Shown here: positions 13,901 through 42,019 of the stretch, one piece after another | How the letters are laid out: the number at the start of each line of letters is the position of its first letter | Numbering within the stretch: position 1 is the first letter of the stretch | NCBI GenBank assembly: GCA_013398615.1 | Contig: VZSR01003805.1 | Coordinates: 2,124,638-2,188,637, forward strand | Direction of reading: 5' to 3' | From: Brachypodius melanocephalos | Taxonomy: Eukaryota > Chordata > Aves > Passeriformes > Pycnonotidae | Length of the DNA stretch: 64,000 nucleotides | Program-made: the position numbers and the translations under genes | Notes under the pieces: model-generated | What the model was told of the DNA's origin: nothing | Databases searched by the model: none | Seen by the model: the letters and a program-made list of their open reading frames with translations, nothing else

Positions 13901-16900
13901 CATACCACTCTAAACTACGGTTTCTAGGAGATATCACCTACAATTATTTCTGAGAATATACAATGTCTCAGTTTGTTATCTGAAAAAGAAGACTGCTTCC
14001 GTATGCAGTTATGGCTCAGTGAGTACATCAAGAAAGATGCTTTTATTATAAAAAATAATTTTTACGACTCTATCATAAACACAGAAAATATTATTTAAAA
14101 ACATCAGTCTAGGAACCCTTTGCTCTCTATAGCCTTTCATCCCTTAGCAAGACTAGGCACAGGCACAGAAATATGCTGTCAGGGGGACACTCACTGCAGC
14201 ATGTCCTTACGTATGTTTCTGCATACCTGCCCTAAGCTCATTGTCACAGAAATATAAGGACTCTTCCTGAGTCACTCACTTGTTTTGTTCATGTGAATCT
14301 TGCAGTTTAAAAGCTATTTGAAAGGTAAGCTCTAAAGAAGGCCATAAGCTGACTTACTTTTATATTTCACAGCATGCATCTATTGATGCAAACTGAGAAG
14401 CATTTACCTTGTCCCAGTCTGAGTATGCACACAGCAGTCCATGCTTCTCACAGTGACTTTCACCACTTGGAGAGATGAAATTTGGTTCTTTTCAGAAGCA
14501 CTCAAACACCCCTTGAAACCTGTCCTCCAAGGGACACAGATGTTGAGACACCAGCAGTATGTTTGGATTAAGGCTGACAGGCTATAATCTAACTGGTGTT
14601 TGGCAAAAAAAACCCAAAAAACAAAACAAACAAACAAAAAAAAACCCCAAAAAACAAGCAATCACTAAGGGATGTGGAAAGAAGGCCACAGTAAACAGAG
14701 TTAAATGTGATTTTTTTGTGTGGTTTTTCCCCTTTGATCTCGCTACTTCGTCTAGGTTATAAGGAAATTTTAGAGATGGCTGAGGAAGTACAAGATTCCT
14801 TTGTCCTCAGCAATGAGTGACGGGGAACATCTTTCCTTCTAGAGTCCATAAGACATGTTTGCTCTCATGCAGGAAACATTTTCCTTGTCTACTTCCAGCA
14901 TTTAGGCCTAATTTTAAACCTTTAGTCAAGAAATTTTTCCCATTGACATTGGTGAATTTTTATAGCTGAGTAAGGACTATGAGTTTTGGTCCTAAGCTAG
15001 GAAAAAGAGTATTAAAATGTCATAAACACATAAATAATGGCATCGGTCCCAGAAATACAAACAGAAAAAAATACAACATCCCGCTGTTCAACTCTTCTAG
15101 GGGCTGATAAAGACTGCTTATGCCCTAGTTGTCCTTGCTCACCCTCTTTCCAGGATTAAATCACAGGTGTCAGAGACAGCTCCCCCACTCCATTCCATCC
15201 CATTTCTTGACACTTACATACAATTTGAAAAAAAAAAAAACCCACGAAAGAAAACATAACATACCCTAAAAAAAAAGAAGTCTTTTTTTCTGAAGATTGT
15301 AACTTTGTTTGCTCGGAAAATAGTGCAATTGGAGCAGTCTCCTGAGAAGAAAAATAAGAGAAGGTGACTCTCTGTGTTGTCTTTCAGGAAAGTGTTTCAA
15401 ATCTTGCTGAATGTTTTGGACTTCATTCAGCCCTTCCCTTAATTCCCTAGCCACTACCTGCCTTTGTCTGGGAGGTTGGTTAAGAAAAACAAATAGTGAG
15501 AAAACAAAAACCTCCAGCTAAAAATGGTCTCTCCTGGCCTATGGCCTGGCTGATACTTTCACTTTATCATTTTGCCTAGTACAGCATGCAATTGGGAAAA
15601 ATAGCATCCATTAATATAATGTGTAAAACATTAAATGCTAGGAACAGCTGACTGGCAGTAATAGAAGGACAAAAAACTCTGAGCTAGTAAAGGCATTCTG
15701 CAAGATGTGTCACTCTCTCTGCATCCCTGAGCTTTGATCCTCTTAAAAACAGCCAGATGGGGAACACAGAACCAGTTATCGGCCAGTTCATGTTAAAGTT
15801 TGCTTTGTTAGTGCAGTCAGACCAGCTTCTCACTCCCACTTGTTTTTTTATAGAACATTCCTATTTTTGCACATTGGTTATCATGCTATTCCCCTCTTAG
15901 TTATCCGTATTCTCTTCTATATGGTGCTAATTCTGGGTCTGGAAGGAGCATAACCTGGAAACTGCTTAATTTTGCTTTTCCAATGTACCCTCTTCCCTGA
16001 GAGCCTGCTGAATACAGCCTGGCTCCAATAACACCATCTCAAACTATAGAGACACTCGGTTAATCCTGTTTCTTCTAGCTCACTCACAGCTTTCGCTCTA
16101 CTGGGTTTCATTATATTCTACGTTGAGTTAAGTGTGACACCACTCTACAATTCATTTTCAGCCTACTTTTTTAAAGAAAGGAGGTTTATGTGAAGGTTCA
16201 TTTTCAGATAAAATTGGTGGAATAACACACCCAAACATAATGACACTTGGACACACTTTCTAAAAATCATCAGCTACAAAGACAAAAGCAGTGGAAAGAA
16301 ATGTCCTCACCTAAACAGAGACAGGCCAAACTGCTGAACCACGTGGCACAAACCATCTCTCCCTCTCTGTTGGAGTATCACAGTGATTATGAATGGTGCC
16401 AGAATCATTCTGGGGAGGAAAGAAACAATGCTCAGAAAACTGCCTTTGTTAGTTCAGCTGATCACAGAAACATTTATTCTGCTTGTGAATCTTTTTTCCT
16501 CTGATGCATTTCCAGATCTCATGTTTGCAGCTTCTGCATGAGATGTATTCTTATTTTATCCGTCTCTAGCCAATATCTCTCCTTCTGTCTTCCCTGGGCT
16601 TCTGTAGACTTTATGGACTCCTTTATCTGTAACTTCACTTCTAAAGTCAACAAAATCCATGGTCTGGCAAAGTGTCACACACTAGATTGAATGGAACAAG
16701 AGCACAAGCATTCTTTTTAAAGTTGTCAAAGGCACTAGAGGGGTTGGAGCAAGGGGTAAAGCAGTCTGATGTATGAGAGACTAATGGATTAAAGCAAACC
16801 GCAAAATCACTGCTGTCAGATATCCTGGGACCATTACAGTGCCCAGCTGCAATAAACACACAACAGGAAGATGTAAGATGACTCAAAATGGAGAATTCAG

Positions 16901-17361
16901 GGAATTTGACCATTGATGCTCTCCCTTTCTCCTGCCGTCCACAGTAAAACCCACAGCCAAATCAGTTCTGTAGATTCTGCTTCTACTTAATTAGAAAACT
17001 GGAATAGAAAGCAATAAAGACAGAGTGTTCTAGGCAGCATTAGTGAGCGTGCTTTTGTGTCATCCATTCTCAGTGTGAGAGCAGTGGATATCATGATGCT
17101 GTGACACTTGCTTGGACCAGGATCGAATTATATCAGTACTAGAGCATTAGCTTAGTCTTTTTGAGTTCTGTTCTTGCTGGGAATTGTATCAGGTCAGGAG
17201 TGAGGAGATGCCCATGGGTGTGAGCCAGGGAAGGGGGACGCGGAACCATCCGGCCTGGGTGGGGCCAAGGGGGCAGAATTTGTACCTCAGTGAGGAACAA
17301 GGCGTTATCAGTCTTCCCAAGCAAAGACCTGCCTACAGAAGCATTTTAAAACATATCTGTG
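4994..17361. other. AT-rich intergenic sequence upstream of METAP2 with weak minus-strand exon-like segments
   Basis: I recognise no gene. The stretch contains a poly(A) run (5067-5088), a T-rich pyrimidine tract (about 10362-10395), G/T-rich (11041-11093) and A/C-rich (14604-14657) low-complexity tracts, and perfect hairpins at 6405-6428 and 9345-9371. On the minus strand, open frames at 8620-9003 and 9763-10059 and a splice-bounded 81-nt segment at 10880-10960 are the best candidates for a hidden or decayed gene. None shows a domain I can name, and chance could account for each of them. Confidence 0.5.
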
Positions 17362-18183
17362 TGTTGGGGGTTAGGTTTTTTCCTTTTTTTTTTTTTTTTT
17401 TTTTTTTGCTTAAGGAATTTGTTTTCCCCATGGTTACTGGGAGACAAAAATGCTTGGTACTTAAGGGGTATTTGACTAAAACAAAGAGTTGCTCTGGGAG
17501 GGGGAGATAGAGTGGGTTTTGGGGGCGGGTGAGGGACAGGGCTGGGGGTGGTCTCGCTCTCTTGCTCTCTGGGCACTCATCGGAGAGGACATGGCCAGGC
17601 TGTTTGCTGCGGGAGGAGTTCCACTGTCACCAGAAACGTCTGGTCCTGAGAAATCTACCATCTCTGCTCGGGTGTCCGGGAATTCTGTGCTCGCCTCCTC
17701 CTGCCCTGCTGGAGCGGAGCCGGCCCTGCCCCACCACTGCGGCTTTTCTTCAGCGCTGCTCTTTTTGCTACAGTGTGACCCTGCATTTTCCCCCCTGCCC
17801 TGCCGGGACACCCAGCCCCTGCCCTGCCAGGGACACCCAGCCCCTGCCCTGCCAGGGACACCCTGCCGTTCCCAGCTGCCAGCCTGTGACATTTTCTGGA
17901 CTGTTTCCAGCTCCGTGCAGGAGCCACCGAGCCATCGAGACCAGACTGTCCTGGGTTTTGGGAAGCAAGGCCCCCAAGGTTGTTGGTACTGTTCTTGTTA
18001 TTAATGCTGTGATTGTTGTTTTTTGTTTGCTTTGATATACGTGCTAGTAAAGAACTGTTATTTCCTATTCCCATAACTCTGCCTGAAAAGAAACAAGCCC
18101 CTTTAATTCTTTTTTTCTGAATTATAATAATTTGGAGGGAAGAGATTTGAATTATGCAGATACCTGTCTTTCAAACCAAGACA
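17362..18183 (+). mobile_element. Solo LTR of an endogenous retrovirus (ERVL-like, passerine type)
   Basis: The element opens with TGTTGGGGG and closes with CCAAGACA. It is bracketed by 'ctgtg' (17357-17361) and 'ctatg' (18184-18188), a 5-bp target duplication with one mismatch. Five bases fit ERVL-type integration; this class assignment is inference. The body matches, from memory, a frequent songbird LTR (T-run near the start, 'ggtatttgactaaaacaaag', 'gtgctagtaaagaactg' near the end). No internal viral genes or second LTR are present, so it is a recombined solo LTR. Open frames inside it on both strands are composition artefacts. A 25-bp tandem repeat lies within it. Confidence 0.85.
17795..17866. 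repeat. 25-bp minisatellite, about 2.7 copies, inside the LTR
   Basis: Consecutive copies of a unit close to 'ctgccctgccagggacaccc' followed by 'agccc' can be read directly. The first copy lacks one base and the last is partial. Confidence 0.85.
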
Positions 18184-18680
18184 CTATGCAACACAAGGCC
18201 CATTTTGAACCTTTATATGTTATAAATTATAATGGCCCTATATTATACTGTTATGTTCAGGTATACCAAGCAGGAAAAGTATTTTTCAGCCAGCATGGTT
18301 ATATTAGTAGAATAACTGTGAAAAGTATAAGCTCAGTAAATTAATTTTAAGGATTGGGCTGATTTAATGCTTCATTAATGGATGCTGGTAATATTGGCAT
18401 TTTGCCTTGGTTTTCTACGTAGTCGTAGAAATTGGATAAGGCAGTCTCGTTTTTCATTAATTACAATCTTCTCTTTTTTGCTCAATGTGACTTGGAACAA
18501 GTGATTTTTTTCTCTTATTTTCCTTCTGTACACCAGTTATCTCTCGTGTAAGTCACATTTCCTCAGTGCCCTCAAATGGTAAAACCCTAACAATCTCACA
18601 TGCCGTAAGGGAACGTAGCAGCCGTTCCTTTTCAGGGAAAGGGCTGTTTTTGTAAGATTTCTTCTTTCCCTTTTTTATCG
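18184..18680. other. Sequence between the LTR and the METAP2 CpG island
   Basis: An AT-rich stretch with no gene. It includes a perfect 8-bp inverted repeat around a 4-nt loop (18412-18431), about 460 bp upstream of the METAP2 start codon. GC content rises sharply after about 18680. Confidence 0.6.
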
Positions 18681-18892
18681 CGCCGCCCAGCCGGGGCCTG
18701 CCCCGCCCCCGCCCCCCTCACGGGCCCGCACGCGCACACCGCCGGCGGCGCGCGTGCGCGGCTGAGGGCCCGCCCTCCCGGCGGAGTCCTCCGCCGTCCC
18801 GGCGTGCCCCGCGCGCACCACAGAGCGTGGCGCCGGTCCCGCCGCTCTGCCCGGCTCGCTCCGTGCGCGCGAGGCGGCGCGGCCGCGGCGAC
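18681..18892 (+). promoter_or_regulatory. METAP2: METAP2 CpG-island promoter and 5' UTR
   Basis: The sequence changes from AT-rich to very CpG-rich here, and the island runs on through exon 1 to about 19250. GC-box motifs (ccccgcccccgcccccc) lie at about 18701-18719. No TATA box is visible. The transcription start cannot be placed from sequence alone. Such a promoter fits a broadly expressed housekeeping gene. Confidence 0.75.
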
Positions 18893-35650
<16,758 letters not shown>

Positions 35651-36077
35651 CTCAGAGCCACCTCAGCACCTTTATACTCTAGGCTTTCTTGGAACATACT
35701 ATACCAGAATTAATTTGCAACACGTTGTCTGTTTTAACAGTGGACTGATGTTAAAACTTTCCATATTTGGAAAGGAAGGAATTTAATCTAAGGCAAGTCT
35801 TCTAATTGTAACTAACCATGGAAAAAGCTTTCAGGCCTTTAGAAATACTTCAAAAGTTACTTATTTTTTCTGTTCAGGGAAATACGTGCTATAAAGCTCA
35901 ATTTTTAGTTTGGAATGAGTTATACATTTTGTTCTGAACATTTATGATAAAAGATGCTTTTCAAATATTTATATGATCATATTCCTACTTGAATGCTTTG
36001 AATGACTACACCTGATTTCTGCGCCCCAGTCCTCTATGATACTGCCTTTTAAACTTCCTGGAATCCATTTTGTAAAA

Positions 36078-36083
36078 AATAAA
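36078..36083 (+). terminator. METAP2: METAP2 poly(A) signal
   Basis: A canonical AATAAA lies 428 bp after the stop codon, with a U-rich stretch (tttactttttag) about 30 bp downstream. Cleavage is probably near 36100. Other sites further down cannot be excluded. Confidence 0.75.
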
Positions 36084-39000
36084 GATAAAATTTTCAAATC
36101 TGAAAATATATTTACTTTTTAGAAATCTGGTTATCATTCTGGTCAGGAGTCCACTGGGGAACTGTGCTATTAAATATTTTACAAACTTGATTTGCCATTT
36201 CTTGTCTTGAAACTAGACCTTGTCTTACCATTCCTGTGAAACTTGGCCTTTCATGCTTGTTTAAATAGTCTTGTCAGTGCTGGGATACAGGGCAAGAAGT
36301 CATCAACACTTTACAGGACAAAATGTGACAACTACAGTAAAGGTCTGTGGTAAAGGTTTTGAGTGTGCCAGTCTTTAGACTTTGGCTGTATCAGAACATG
36401 TCAAATGCAGGTGGTGGTGTCTGCTGCTGGTGGCATCAACATGCAGCTTCAGGCTGAAGTCAATTCAATTTTAGTGTGTGTGCCTACGTAATCTTTGCCA
36501 TTGGCATGTCCTCTTGCAGAGAGTCAAATTTCATGTGATTTCCTGTCTTTTTAAAGTTCACATTTGATTGCACAAGTGGTGGGAACAAGGAAAACTGTTT
36601 GAGTGTTAAAAGTTACTTCATGCAGGCAAAATAAGCTGGAGCATTTGATGTTTTCTTGACGTAAAAAGTCATTATCTGTCTTCCTGCTGCAGTGAAATCT
36701 GACTGTTGAATCTCATTTGTAAAGGTAAACTCAGTCCCACGGCTCTGCAGGCCTATACACAGTATGTCTTCCAGTGCTGTATCTTTACCTCATTACTTGC
36801 ATATTAAAATGTTCAACAGTTACTGGTGATTAAAAATGACAGCTCTGTTAACAGGTTAGTAACAGTGCCTTAAACATAAGTGCTTAGGAAAGAGACACTT
36901 CACCTGTCTCTATAGAAGAGTTCATATGAACTTAGAAATATCAGTTCTTTTCTCCTTTGCCTTTGGGTAAAAGCTGCATTTTTGTCCTTTCAAATCTGAT
37001 TAGGTGAGCTGCAATTTACCAGGGAGCAGTGTCATGTACTGCCTACAGTTTAAAAATAATAGACGCTGGTGGGGTTTTTTTCCCCAATTGCAAGTACTGT
37101 TTAAACTTGCAGAAATGGATGGAATGGGATACTGAAATGTGTATTTCTGCTGTTGCTGTTTGAGAATCTTGGCATCCCAGCAGTGAATTTTAATTTATGC
37201 AGCTGTGTGGTTAGCTGTGTCTCAGCTTCCCAAGAAACAGTAGCCCGTGTAGGTTGTGCATTGCAGAGTGAAAGCTGGCCCTTGAAAGCATCTCTGGTGA
37301 GTGGGGTTGCTGGGTTTATTGCTGCTGAGCTTTTCATTTATGCTAACAAGACCATGCTCTTCTGCACTACCTGATGTGATATGAGCAGGTTCTTGTAGCC
37401 TGGCTGGCTTCCAGCTCACCAGTTTTGTACGAAGTCTGCTAGAAACAAGGCAAATCTGTTTCAGTTCTTGCCTGCTTATCAGCAACTTCCAGACCTTTCT
37501 CTCTAGAAGGTGCCTGTTTAGTAGTAGCTCAGTGGGACTTGGTATTGTTCTTACAGCTTAAGGCTTTCTTAACTTCACTGATGGTTACTTTAAAACCATT
37601 TGGTTTTACAGATCAATGATGTGTTTTCTTCCCTGTTGTTTTTTTTTAACCTGAATATAATAGACCCAGACTAGCAGAGCTAGTTTGGACTATGACCTCA
37701 ACTTTTTAACTTGCTGGCTGTTTCTTAGTTCACATGTGGAGGCTGATAATCACGTATAACAAGTTGCAGTGGAAATGACTTAGAAAAATACTTGTAGAGC
37801 ATGATAATTATTGCCCACAACTTTAACTGGGTGTATCTGAATGCAAGTATCCTGTGCTGCTGGCCCTCCTGCATTCTCCTGCCCAGCAGTATAAAAGGCA
37901 AGCCCTATTTCTTATCTCCTTAAAGTAAATTGATTTCCTACTGCTTTCATGCTCTTTAGGCTGCCTTTTCCTGTTGTTGTAAGTGGTAAGAGTCCTGGCT
38001 GTGTTTCTTTTACATGCAGCACCAGAAATGGTGATAGTTTTTGTAGAAATTATTAGGAACCAGAGTTCAGAAGCTACTTGGCAGGGTTTTTCTTTGTGGG
38101 GGACATCATTTAGAGCATGTACAGCTTGGCCCTGAGTCATGTGTCCTTTTGATGAAGGCATGGCCTATGATTTTCCTAATTTTACACTCAACTACCATGC
38201 TTCTCCTCTTAGATGTGGGTAAGACAGGGCTGCTGGATACAACAAACACAGGTGAGTGTAATCACATTTCAAAGAGGAGGCTGAAATAGGGCATGTGGGG
38301 AGGCAAGTGGAGTTCCTGTTCTAGCAGGAAAACTGCTGCTGCGTCTTCCTACATGGTTGTGTCGTGTTCACTTCAGTGCATCAAAATGCTACTTGTATTT
38401 CAGAACAGTACAAAAACACGGTAAGATGGCATGGAAATTTAATGATGAGATGTGTAAACATAACTGGAATTTGTTAATTTGATTTTTACAGCTGGTGTTT
38501 GTGGAGATAGTTTTTGGCAAAATTCCTCCTCAGAAAAAAAAGAAGGCGAGGGTAAGGCTTTTCATTGTTACTCATTTCCCAGGATTATGCACTGCTGGCA
38601 CTTGGCTGCCTGTGGAACATCAGTCAGCTGTCAGGAATGGGAGGTGGGCAGTATATTTTCCTCAGTCCAAACACTTTCATGAAGGTGTATTTAGAGACAC
38701 AGACCATGTAGCTTGAGAAAAGCATGGCATGCTTTGAAGCAGGTTATAATTTTTTAAGACTTACGCATAGTTACTTTTTTCTACAAGGATTCAAGAGGCT
38801 TTTCTGGTTTTATAATTTTGAATGTTTCCATATTTTTAAAGTAAAAGAAAAAAAGACAACTCTGTTGTGACTCCTATTATTTTTGACTTGTGTTTTTGCC
38901 ATGACAGGCACCCAACTCATATAACTCAGTCATACTTATTTTTGCTTTGCTTTGCATTTGTACTGATGCTTACATCTCCCTTGTTTTACAAAGGTTCAGG

Positions 39001-39313
39001 GCTCTAGGGAAAAAACCAAAAGCTGTGTAGGCTAGTCAGAGGTTCAGATGAACAGTAAATATTTCACATAGTTGTTTTGGAAGTGCCTGTGTCCCCAGTT
39101 TTTGAAACTACAATTTTTTTTTCTTTCAGTAAGGCTGAATCTCTACATCCATTAAATGGGAGAGGGCTCTATAGAAGCCTTCCCTAATACGAGAGAAAAG
39201 TTAAGGCCTGTGCTATCAGGATGTAAAAATCAATTACCACCTGGGACTGGAAACTGTTACTGTATTTCAATTTAAGGTGAGGCTACTTTGGCCTGTGTGC
39301 TGGAGCCCTGTGA

Positions 39314-39574
39314 TCTCTCAGCAAGTTTGCAGGTGACACAAAGCAGGACGAGTGGCTGGTAGGCCAGCTGGGGGCACTGCCACACAAGGGGGGCAGGACA
39401 GGCCCGGAAATGAGACAAGAGGAACCTCATGCAGCTCTACAAAGGAAATCACCACTTCTGCTCCTGGGCAGGAATCACAGGCTGGGGTGGGAAGCAGCTG
39501 CTCAGAGAAGGGCCTGGGGTAGAAGCTGTCCATGAGCCAGTAACATGCCCTTATGGCAAAGGAGGCCAACAACC
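39314..39574 (+). mobile_element. CR1 LINE internal fragment
   Basis: It matches the end of CR1 ORF2: 'gcaagtttgcaggtgacac', then the block equivalent to 'aacctcatgaagttcaacaa' (here 'aacctcatgcagctctacaa'), ending at 'ggcaaaggaggccaac'. Both ends are truncated. It shares distinctive bases with the copy at 48053. Confidence 0.88.
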
Positions 39575-40256
39575 TTAATATGGTTAGAGGGTGCAGAGCT
39601 ACTACCTGAACTAGCTAAGTATTAGGAACTGAAGCAGAAGCTGTGAAGAAGATAACCTGAATTAACACATCCTTGTGGTGGACTGCACTAACCATCTGTA
39701 CCCTCCCCACTGCCTTGATTAGGAGGACTAGAACCCTTTCTCCTCCCCTTCTCTTGTTCTACCCAAGAGCAGCAATGGGGAGAAAGCTGGATTTACTTTT
39801 GCAAAGCTAATGATGTCTTTCAGAGAAAGCCTTGAGACTTAGCAATCTTTGCTGCAATGCAGGGGAATAGCTGGAAGCACACCCTAGGCAATCTTTCCAG
39901 TAAAGATGGCAAGGTAAGATTCCTTCTAAGGGACTTGAGTATATGCTTAATAGTGATGATTGAGACTAATGAACTCTCATGCCCAAATTGCTCTCTACAC
40001 TCCAAAGACAGACTCTTCTATTAGTTTTTGAGTCTCTGAAGAACCCTATGGATCTCCTAAAAGATGTGCTTGGAGGAAGAAAAGGTACCAGAAGCGTGAA
40101 AGGCAAATTTTCTGAACTACCTGTAAGCAGAAGAAAGTGTTTAAATTACATTCATTTCCTCACCAGCAAGGACAGCTGAGAAAATATTTGAAAGACTGAA
40201 CAGCCATAACAAGTACATTTGTCAGAGCATTCACTTCAGCACATGGCTTTTGGCTA

Positions 40257-40340
40257 AAAAAAATAAAGGAGGAAAAGAAAAAAAAACCACAAAAAACAAA
40301 AATCAAAAAACAAAACCACAAAGAACCCAACCAACCAATA
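40257..40340. repeat. A-rich low-complexity tract
   Basis: Runs of A interrupted by C or CC on the plus strand, just beyond the USP44 poly(A) site. It shows low complexity only. Confidence 0.85.
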
Positions 40341-40632
40341 AATTCCCCAAGCCAACATATAAACTGTTTTGCACACTTAATTAGGATGAGCATAAGACCA
40401 TGACGTTTGAGATGACGCCATGTCCTTGCTATAATATGGCATCTTTCAGAAACAGAAATGATAGCAAAAGCCATTAATAAAATCAGCTGTTAAATCACTG
40501 ACAGCCAAAGCAGTTGTATAGTTAACACCTTAACCCCTGTTAGACAAAATCTAAAAATAATTTTTAAAAATGTACTGAAAATGTAGGAATTGATTCCAGT
40601 ACACACACACTTTTCTGGCCACATCAAGGCAT

Positions 40633-40638
40633 TTTATT
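40633..40638 (-). terminator. USP44: USP44 poly(A) signal
   Basis: Plus-strand TTTATT reads AATAAA on the minus strand, about 1.2 kb after the USP44 stop. Downstream on the minus strand is a GU-rich element (agtgtgtgtgtactgg), as expected at a true cleavage site. A second AATAAA at 41019-41024 is a possible proximal site. Confidence 0.7.
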
Positions 40639-41819
40639 GAGGTATAAACTTTGCAGAAGATGAGGTAACAATTTGCATAGGACTTACGCAAAATAACTAA
40701 CTTCACAATTTAAAATTTAATTGGCATTAACTACTGTTATCTGGAGGATTGATGACTCCTGCTTGCTAAATTCTCCTCACTGCACAGTTCTGTTAATGCT
40801 AGTGGTAGGACCATGTAGTATAAGGTACAGCAGTTGTGGGTAATGAAACCAGACTGAGAATGCTTTCATGCAAACATTGTAGCTGCTTTTCATCAGCTGT
40901 TTGTCCAGGGATGAGTGAGACAGACAATGCTTGCTACAGCTTAAAGTAAGCTGGTCCAATTCAAGAAAAGGGATGCTGATATTCTTGTAGCAATGACAGT
41001 GGGATGAGTGAATGTGATTTTATTGTTAGGAGGGTACTGAGTTTTTTACGTGTTTGTTTAAGAAAACTTAAAAATTTTTGGAATAAAAAAAGCCCCTGGT
41101 TGTTAAATAACTTTGAATTTGGCACTTGAGTTTTAAGTCATCAGGTTTTTTAAGGCTAAAACTTGCAGGTCTTGATAAAGATACATTCTTGTGTTATTAA
41201 ACACTCCTCTTACAATACTTACATTAAAATAAATTCATGCTCTATTTCCTCAAGTTCAGATTTTAAGAAATTCTATCAGTGTATCTTTAGTATAGCCATT
41301 CAAGCTTGCAAAACAATTTCACAGAAAGTTGCCTACAAAAAATTCAGTTACCATCTGACATGTTTTAACATTCCTTGCTGGTGAATGTCAATACTCTAAG
41401 ACCTAGTAGCAATTCCTGCAAGACAGTAAGAATCACAGTATCATTAGAACTATACTATACAATGTACACAAGCATATACAGAAAATTAACCAGAAAAATA
41501 TCAGTTGCCCATTGAAGTAAATTTTCTAAACCAATTCAAAAATATTATCAAAATACAAAACCAGCTTAAAAAAATAGCCTGAGGTAAAAGTTAAATGCAC
41601 ATAGCAATCTCTTCCTTAAAAAAATAGCTGTATTGAAATTCTAGGTATTTAGAAAGTTACTTATTGTCAACAAAAACTTTTGCTAACCATTGTAAAGAGT
41701 ACTTCAACTAATACAAAACTATATAAACATTGAAAAAGTACAATACTGTACTTCCTTTTAAAAATACATAGTTATGACAATTTAAACCTTTACCATACAC
41801 ACAGTTAACTGGCTTTGGA

Positions 41820-42019
41820 TTAGCTGCTACTGTTGTCCATGGAACAGCCAGCTAATTCTGTGCGCTGCTGACTTTCAGCTGTGCTAGGACAGGAGACTCT
41901 ACCACGTCCATTTGCCTGAGTAAGTCGTTGGCTGTAAAACAAAATGTAGGCTTGAGCCTTGCATACTTCTTCCATAGTGCACATGTTGAGTTTGGAATCA
42001 TTGCAGTGTACCCAAAATC
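41820..42019 (-). CDS. USP44: USP44 last coding exon
   Basis: Encodes residues 648-713: GFWVHCNDSK with the final catalytic residue, AQAYILFYSQR closing the USP fold, then a Ser-rich tail ending MDNSSS. The acceptor is 'tttattgtag'. The tail after YSQR differs from the human tail as I recall it, as expected for an unstructured end. Confidence 0.97.

Larger units (their letters stand above)
36106..40610. other. Intergenic spacer between the convergent ends of METAP2 and USP44
   Basis: This 4.5-kb stretch has no recognisable gene. It contains the CR1 fragment at 39314-39574 and an A-rich tract at 40257-40340. Short open frames near 37.1-37.5 and 38.5 kb show no known domain. Confidence 0.75.

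Noticed and set aside
1..17361. Search for the 3' end of VEZT or another known neighbour on either strand
   Set aside because: No segment could be matched to a vezatin or other known neighbour protein from memory. Only anonymous exon-like pieces were found, so no gene is called.
17476..18074. Open frames of 138-171 codons on both strands near 17.5-18.0 kb
   Set aside because: They lie inside the solo LTR and its minisatellite, show no retroviral protein motif, and overlap one another on opposite strands.
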